DNA from: Cordilura impudica
Lineage: Eukaryota; Arthropoda; Insecta; Diptera; Scathophagidae
NCBI GenBank assembly: GCA_963682025.1
Contig: OY821518.1
Span: 124,954,800-125,018,799 of the forward strand
DNA length: 64,000 nucleotides
Direction of reading: 5' to 3'
Part shown: piece by piece, positions 57,447-64,000 of the stretch
Numbering within the stretch: the stretch's first letter is position 1
Layout of the letters: every line of letters starts with the position of its first letter
Notes under the pieces: model-generated
Told to the model about the DNA's origin: nothing
What the model saw: the letters and a program-made list of their open reading frames with translations, nothing else
Database searches by the model: none
Made by a program: the position numbers and the translations under genes

Positions 57447-58707
57447 AAGGGTTTTTCAATAAGAGCGCTACAAAAATTTTTTTAAATAAAACAAAAACGG
57501 TTTTGGATATCAATGAAATTCTTTATTCCTGTGAAAGTACGTTCGATGCCATTATCTATGGAAATCGATCTCTTTTGCATGGCCACCACGGGCACGCTTG
57601 CAGAAGTCCAGATGCTGAACCCAATTATCGACGGTTTTCAAGCATAAATCGGCCGATACTGCTGCAATTTCACGTTCGATATTCGTACGAAGTTCATCAA
57701 TCGTCGCTGGCTTGTTGGCATAGACCATAGACTTGACGTAGCTCCACAGGAAATAGTCCAACGGCGTCAAATCGCACGACCGAGGCGGCCAATCGACTGG
57801 ACCATTTCGTGAGATAACACGTTCTCCAAACTTGGTTTATAAAAAATTTATTGTGACATTTGCTGTGTGGCTTGTGGTGCCGTCCTGTTGGAACCACATG
57901 TCCTCCAAGTCCATATCATCCAATTGGGGCCAAAAATATTCGATTATCATTGAACGGTAGCGATTCCCATTCACAGTAACGTGCCGGTCACGGAAGAAGT
58001 ACGGCCCAATGACGCCGCCGGCCCATAAACCGCACCAAACCGTAATTTTTTCGGGATGCAATGATGACTCATGGAGTATGTGTGGATTGCTGTCTGACCA
58101 ATAATAGAAATGAGCCTCATCGCTGAAGATGATTTTTCGATGAAAATCCGAATCATTTTCAAGTTGTTGCTCAGCCCAATTCACGAAAACACGACGCTTC
58201 TGGTGGTCAAGCGGCTTCAGTTCTTGCGTCAATTTGATCTTGTAAGGATGTAGGCCAAGATCTTTTCGCAAAATGCGCCACAACGACGTCACAGAGATGA
58301 CCAACGCTTGAGAACGACGTGTGAGAGACACATTTGGGCTTTCTTCAACTGAAGCCTCAGCAGCAGCAATATTCTCGACACTACGGGCACTTCTTTGTCT
58401 CACTGGCACGGGAACATTTTGTACTGTGCCTGTGGATTCAAATTTTTCCACTAGACGCTCAATTGTTGATCTGCTAGGATGATTATGACGACCATAAATT
58501 GGACGTAGCGCTCTTAACGTTGAGGCCACTGACTCCGAATTTCGGTAGTGAATTTTAATAATTTCGACTCGTTGTTGGCTCATATATCTTTCCATCATGA
58601 AATGGCAAACCTTACTGAAGAGAAATGTCAAAAGAGCGGCAAGAAATATGGCGCCGTTTGCTGTCCCTGTCTTTCTACTTTTGTAGCGTCCCTGCTGAAA
58701 AACCCTT
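57447..58707 (-). mobile_element. Second DD41D-type element, 1,261 bp, dead
   Basis: TIRs start AAGGGTTTTTCA at both ends, with GCTACAAAA about 15 bases further in. TA flanks both ends (57445-57446 and 58708-58709). The TIR differs from the intact element at 47692, so it is a separate family. Confidence 0.85.
57552..58631 (-). pseudogene. DD41D-type transposase, frameshifted
   Basis: Two frames: 57837-58631 (helix-turn-helix with TLRALRPIYGRHN, then IIFSDEAHF and FQQDGTTSHTA) and 57552-57770 (LTPLDYFLWSYVKSM to the stop). One shift near 57840 separates the second and third catalytic Asp. About 11 residues are missing after the first Asp compared with the intact copy at 47801. Otherwise the sequence is clean, so loss of function is recent. 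Confidence 0.82.
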
Positions 58708-58815
58708 TACTAGTGAGAATGGGTCTTATGATGGCCTTATCCATAAAACCAAAAACCACTTCAAACCGATCATCTTTCTTTAGGTATAGAAATCTACCAT
58801 TGCCTCTTTAACTCT

Positions 58816-61455
58816 GTTTCGATGTTTTAAAATTCTTACTTGACGGTTAATTTTTTTGTTGTTCTCGTCAATATACTCTTAGATTTCCAAATGGCATTGC
58901 AGAAAATAATCTACGGTACATCTGTCTTTTGCAATAAAATGTCAGTTTGGATTTGTCTGCCATTTGTGAATTTTCTTCGTTACTCAAAACAATCTCGGAA
59001 AACAGTTAACATGTAAACTAAATACATATTAGGGAGATTACTGAATATTTCGAATTTGAAATATATTGTTAAAAAGTGGCAGAAAAATAGTTTGGAAAAT
59101 TGCTTTCAACTGACCTTATCACTACCAATTCTAATGAACATTTTCTGGAATTTATTTCTGGCAATGAAACGGTAAGCTTATTCTGTCCCATAACTAGAAG
59201 TAAGGTTTTATTTTATGCCAATTAATTAAAGCAAATCACACATCTATTTCATTTTAGATCTTACGTTTCTTAAGTTTTCTAAATAAAATGTTTTTTTTTA
59301 TGAAAAAAGTGCACCTAACACAGCCGTAGTTTTTTTTTAAAAGATTTTTTCAAAAATAAAATATATTTTGAAATCTCATTTCTTGTTCTAAGATCTTTCT
59401 GATACTAAATACGTGTTCGCAATAAGATACATTTTAAAAGGTTTTCTGAATTTGATGACCTAAAATAACAGCTGCCAAAGTGTTAATACTGTTACTCGTA
59501 TAACCTAAAATTGTTTTTTATTGCTCCTAGCACAACGAAAATAAATACGAATACATTGTTGGTGATCTCATTTATATTGTAACAAAAACAATATCAATAC
59601 AATTTTTCCTATAACAAATTGACAACTTTTGAAAAAATCACAATGAACATAATAAAAGAAAAAAAAAAAACAAAATTTTTATCAGTCGTGACCTCAACTT
59701 TTAACGTTTCTGACAATATACTAGTGTGTATGTATGTACGAGTATATCCTCGCCTTAATTTAACTTATGCTTAATATGAACTTGGCGAATGTGTGATTTG
59801 TTGTGCGATTTCACACAAATTTGTTGCATTATTGTTTTCGCGCAACCTTTATATTCTGTTTTTGTTGGTGTTGCTGTTGTAGTGTGGTTAACGTGCAGTT
59901 GAAGTTGAAGCCGATTATTGTTTTGTACAAAAATGGATAAAAGGAGTTAATAAGAGAGGAAGGCAGGGGATATTTTCGTTATTTTTTTTTTTCCTTATAA
60001 AAATGTTTATTGTTTGTTGTGTGTGGAGGACGACGTCGACGATGACGACGATGGGGTCGATTTTGCATTCCAACACATTTTGCTTATTTGTAAGATATTT
60101 ATTGCCTTCGATTGTTTAACGATAAAATACAATACATACTTTTTTTCTGTAAGCAGAATATTTTATTTTTTTTTCTTGTATTTCAGTTTGATTTTGGGTT
60201 TTGTAAAGCTTGAAGTTTTCAAATAAACCTTTAACAATAATAAAAAACAAAACAAAAATCTTAAAGTTGGGATAAGTAGGTTTATTTAAGTTTTCGTTCC
60301 AAAAAAAAAGAGCTGAAATCAGCTAAAGCAAATCTTTGTGTGAAAGATTTTTTAGGGTTGATATGGCTGAAATTCAGGGTTTGTTAAATGGACTTATATA
60401 GTTGAAGTTGAAGATGCAAAAGCTGTAAAAAAGCCTCAAATTGCTTTTTGCTATAGGAGTGAGTTTTTAATATAGAAAAAAAAACAGCTGCATTTTAGTG
60501 GTAACACTCTGATAATCGAAATGCGTGCTGTTTAACACATTGACTTAGGACGGTGGTCCTAACGAACAAAAGTTGTTGCTTCACAGATACTTGCAGTTAT
60601 TAGAAGGTATTAATTCATTACCAGAAATTTACTAAAGACATATAATGACTGCGAAAATGGCCTAAGTGCAAAAATCAAAAATTGTGAAAAAGAAATTTCT
60701 ATTTAATCAGTTTTGCTTCAGTATGTATGTAAACGCCTTAAAAATGTGCATTTATATGATTTTGCTATAAATTTGTGGTGTTACTTCGGACACCTATGAA
60801 ATTTTGAACGTAAATGATTGCAAATTATCGATTTTCATGTAAAAAACGATATTTGCTTAAGATGTTTTCGCGATCATGGCTCGTTATGTTCTATGTAAAA
60901 GAGCAGGAACCGTAACAGTTAAAAATTGTATGCCAAGAAGTCTATCTTTAAGAATTATTTTTGATATTTACATCGATACGAAAAATATATTTCGGGCGAT
61001 TTATATATGTTACATATATATATGTATGTTACATACTAAGAAAAAAAAATTATTTCTAATTTTTATTGTGAAATGTCTTAAAGCTTTAAAGTTCCAGTTG
61101 TTTCCATATGTTTCTGTATAGAAAAATGTTTCTGGAATGAGATTTGCTTTGTTTGGGAAATTATATTGTTAACAGTACCCATAGGGAAAAAGCTTACATC
61201 TTATAATTATTGTTTCAAATAAATTAAATTTGTTTATTGATTTTGTTCTTGTGAAATTGGAGTGGTAACTACGGAATCAAAAAAATTTCAATCGGTATTT
61301 GAACACAAAAACAAAATCAGAACTCGAAAGTAATATTATATCTAAAATAATTAATTTATGTTAGTTCAACAATATATTCGCAAAATATTAAATTTTTCTT
61401 GTAACTAACTAAAGAAAAACTTTGAAGGTGGTCAGAATAGAATGGAAGAAAACAT
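58816..61455. other. AT-rich intron sequence, nothing recognised
   Basis: Longest stretch without an identified repeat. GACGACG-type sequence lies near 60029-60052. Small frames at 60014-60226 and 60876-61121 have no recognisable domain. It may hold ush regulatory sequence. Confidence 0.45.
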
Positions 61456-61461
61456 GGTTAA

Positions 61462-62000
61462 TATGGCGTTCACACTTAAGTGTTTAGCGAAGTGTTTAGT
61501 GTTTATGTGATAAACAAGTCAAATTGAGACGTTTTCCCATACATTTTTTCGTTGGCTAAACATCTGAATTGAGATGTTTAAATCTTAAACACCTCAAAAA
61601 CCGAAAATATGACAGAGTTGTATTTAACTTTGCGCATGTTCAGTGCAATATTACTCATTTTTGCCAAGTTGGCATCCTTGTTTTTTTAACATTACTATTA
61701 AAGTGGCATTACAATCAAAAAAATACAATACAAAATACAATACAAAAATGAAAATAACGCATCTATATTGATAATTTCATCATTAATAAAATTTAAGTAG
61801 TTGGCCGCCAATTTAATGATATTATTTTTTTATCAATTTTAAAAATTTTATAACTTTTCAATTGTTTTTTATTTTGGAAACAGCTGTTCAATTTGCTGAA
61901 ATTTTTAACTTAAACACACTAAATCAAGTGTGAACGACTGTGTTTTGTTTTGCAAAACATGAGCTAAAACACCTCAAAATATCGTAGTGTGAACACCATA
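61462..62000. mobile_element. MITE, 539 bp, TAA target duplication
   Basis: Ends TATGGCGTTCACACT and the reverse complement of TATGGTGTTCACACT. TAA flanks both sides (61459-61461 and 62001-62003). The interior includes GAAAAGTTATAA-like and AAACAGCTGTT words also present in the MITE at 11461. Confidence 0.82.
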
Positions 62001-62204
62001 TAATATACAAAAATTTAAAATTCGACTTATTTAAATTTTTTTTTTAAATTTTAACAAGGTAATTAGTGATGACTTGATGGGTGATGACAAGTTTTTTTAG
62101 GCTCAGCAAACTCCAAGCGCGTGGAATTGATCGATTTTATTTAAGTGACGTTTCTAAATGTAATTCCAATATGAAATTTAAGTTCAAGCATTAATTTCAA
62201 CCAG

Positions 62205-62460
62205 TAATCATGCTCTACATTGCAATATCCGAAAAAGAAATTTTGAAGCCTTGGTTCCAACCAAATGGACCAAATGAACCAAGAAATATACCAGAAGGAA
62301 TGTTTTGCGAATATTTTGATTCCTTTTCTGGCCTAACTGATATTACGCCATAAAGACGCAGGAATTCCGTAATAAGAAAAAAGCTAATTTTGTATCAAAA
62401 GACCGAAATCCAACAAACATACCTCAATGTCGTCCAATTAAAGATTTTTTTTTTGAAATG
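62205..62460 (+). pseudogene. Remnant of an IS630/Tc1/mariner-type transposase
   Basis: One frame reads ISEKEILKPWF and PEGMFCEYFDSF to a stop. Another reads FVSKDRNPTNIPQCRPIKDF, which fits the FVPKE..PPNCPELRPIE block of the family at 50346. The second acidic block is degraded. Confidence 0.5.
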
Positions 62461-62489
62461 TAAGATAAGAACAATTAGAGAGATAAAAA

Positions 62490-62800
62490 CTGTCAATATC
62501 TCGAAAAAAATATTTCATGCATGTACGAGGGCATCCCACGAGCATCCCAAAAAAACAGACGCCATAACCATGCTTCCATATGGAACTGTCTTCGCCTTCT
62601 TTGGACATGATTCTCCCATTTCAGTCCACTGCTTTGACTGCTCCTTTGTTTTAGGTGTGAGGTGTTGGACCCATGTCTTATCCATGGTGACGAATTGACG
62701 CAACTTGGATTTATTGCGGTGAAACATCGCCAAAAACTGTATTGAAACATCTTCACACCGCTATTTTTGTTTTATTATGAGCAAACGCGGCACCTATTTT
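62490..62800 (-). pseudogene. Mariner transposase fragment
   Basis: Minus-strand frames give VPRLLIIKQK, AMFHRNKSK, FVTMDKTWVQHLTPKTKEQS, KKAKTVPYG and VMASVF. First catalytic Asp replaced in part (MDKTW for MDETW). Related to but distinct from the copy at 30440. Confidence 0.75.
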
Positions 62801-63029
62801 CCAAATTTTCGGACAATATGTGATGTAGGATATTTTTTTTGACCAAGATATAACTTACGCAAACTTTTTGACATTTCTCATCAGCATATTACCGCAAATT
62901 AGCATCAGTAACAGCGCTACAAAATTATCCAAATTTACTTTGAAAATCAGTCATCGATTCGCCGAACTTATAGATGACTTCGTGATTTTTATGGCGCATA
63001 TAATCGTCCATCTGAGCCATAAATTTCAT

Positions 63030-63920
63030 ACCACATATTCTCCAAATGATGCAATAACACCAACACGTCGAAGGAATGTGCGTACTGAAGAGAATACCGC
63101 CGCTGTAAACGAAAGTGTGGAGGAAGATCCAAATTTATTGATATTTCGTCGGTCGCAGAAATTGGGGCTCTGTCCACCCAGTACGTGGAAACGGTTGCGC
63201 CAAGATCTTGGCATATACACCCGTTAAAGATCTAGCTAGAGCAGGAATTAAAGCCACGAGACCATTATATGCGCCGTTCTTTCGCCGATTGGGCTTTAGA
63301 GCAGTTGGAAACTTAAAATTATGTTCAGTGATGAAGGCTCATTTTTGGCTTAACGGGTTTAATAATAAACAAAATTGCCGGATGTGCATACAACAGACCC
63401 TACGACATCCTTTACGTCCAGAAATGTGCAGTGTTGGTGCGGTTTACACGTTGATGGCATCATCGGACATTATTTCTTCAAAAATGAAGCCGGAGCTCGT
63501 GTTACAGTCAATGGAGATCGTTACCGTTACAATGATTATATGTCTGAAAATGTGATGACATAAATCTGGTCGAGATGTGGTTTCAACAGGAAGGCGCTAA
63601 GTGCTATAAGGCTACCGAAACCATCGACTTATTGATATCATAATTTTCGATACGTTGATTTTGAGAAATGGAACTGCCAATTGGCCTCCAAGGAAGTGAT
63701 TTGACATCTCTCGATTATTTCCTGTGGGGTTGCGTGAAGTGCCTGGTTTTGTTGATAAACCAGCAACAATTGACGCCATGGACAACATTATTGTTCGTGT
63801 TATTCGTGACATACGGCCAGCAATGCTCGAAAAATTGGCCCAAAATTTGACGTCCAAAATGCGCTTCGTCAAGAATAGCAGTGTTAGTCATATGCCCGCA
63901 ATAATTTTCAAATGTTAATG
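63030..63920 (+). pseudogene. DD41D-type transposase remnant, near the right edge
   Basis: Pieces in several frames: RRRNVRTEENTAAVNESVEE, FRRSQKLGL, KAHFWLNGFNNKQNCR, YFFKNEAGARVTVNGDRYR, LTSLDYFLWGCVKC and KPATIDAMDN. Same family as the intact transposase at 47801 but with many stops and frameshifts. Confidence 0.78.
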
Positions 63921-63929
63921 CCATATACT

Positions 63930-64000
63930 GATCTGATCTTTCGATCAGTATAACCGTAACGGTTATAAGTGATCAAAAAATTTCATTTATAACAGTTATT
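63930..64000. repeat. Short palindromes at the window edge
   Basis: TATAACCGTAACGGTTATA is an almost perfect palindrome, and GATCTGATCTTTCGATC is nearby. It could be the terminal repeat of the dead DD41D element, but the sequence stops here. Confidence 0.35.

Larger units (their letters stand above)
54985..58815 (-). mobile_element. LINE remnant in three pieces, split by R1 and by a DD41D element
   Basis: Minus strand. Piece 1, 58708-58815: FGFMDKAIIRPILT (RT thumb). Piece 2, 57065-57446: RTSPSEALNALLQITAIDL and AKLLNRLTQNLRLF. Piece 3, 54985-55395: ARKCCALDASSALS, WKNIGTCRSA, TWPDYNL and GRLGLQHNDHCHSYG, the end of RNase H and C-terminal region. The order fits one element read from 58815 to 54985. 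All pieces carry stops. Confidence 0.6.
3274..64000 (-). other. ush: Probable long upstream intron of ush, full of transposons
   Basis: A splice acceptor at 3274-3275 on the minus strand opens this stretch and no further ush-like exon was found up to base 64000. No other cellular gene was recognised in it. It is inferred to be a single intron of at least 60 kb carrying the elements listed below. An unrecognised small 5' exon inside it cannot be excluded. Confidence 0.55.

Overview
The window is animal nuclear DNA, AT-rich and full of transposable-element debris. Its only cellular gene is on the minus strand at the left edge. Five exons there (window bases 1 to 3273) encode a Friend-of-GATA zinc-finger cofactor that I identify as u-shaped (ush): four C2HC fingers, one C2H2 finger and a PLDLS CtBP-binding motif. 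Short introns, GT-AG junctions, element families (irritans-type mariner, rosa-like DD41D, R1, Penelope, DINE/helentron-like repeats) and polyQ, polyA and polyH tracts point to a higher fly, probably a calyptrate such as a blowfly or house-fly relative. The species call is inference. The gene is cut off by the left edge and also lacks its 5' exon(s). The reading frame enters the 2201-3273 exon through a splice acceptor, so the rest of the window (3274-64000) is probably a very long upstream intron of the same gene.

Layout. 1-3273: ush exons. 4176-4600: 21-bp tandem array. 4828-8090: two truncated LINEs, the second split by a DINE-like repeat. 9596-12545: short inverted-repeat elements nested in each other. 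13500-18880: DINE-like remnants, a 1.2-kb TIR element, two copies of a 0.37-kb repeat and a MITE with very long TIRs. 19150-23965: LINE pieces and a 150-bp tandem array. 24020-29521: MITEs, two tandem foldback elements and further DINE-like copies. 30440-31625: dead mariner. 32275-37095: two-type tandem array, a Penelope-like element with GIY-YIG endonuclease, and a 1,088-bp head-to-tail duplication. 37447-40574: two LINEs with RNase H, one inside a dead Tc1, then a palindromic MITE. 42165-47455: more DINE-like copies and a Tc1 remnant. 47692-49001: an apparently intact DD41D element. 50346-54790: remnants of another IS630/Tc1/mariner-type family. 54985-58815: a LINE split by an R1 fragment and by a second DD41D element. 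61462-64000: a MITE and dead transposases.

No tRNA, rRNA, CRISPR array or prokaryotic feature was seen. The only long, intact, plausibly functional non-ush reading frame is the DD41D transposase at 47801-48886. The items most worth a second look are the 1,088-bp tandem duplication, a candidate hammerhead ribozyme in the Penelope 3' region, the intact DD41D element, four short elements with 3-bp TWA target duplications, and LINE 3' ends made of TTAGG-like repeats. All identities and boundaries come from reading by eye; no database search was run.
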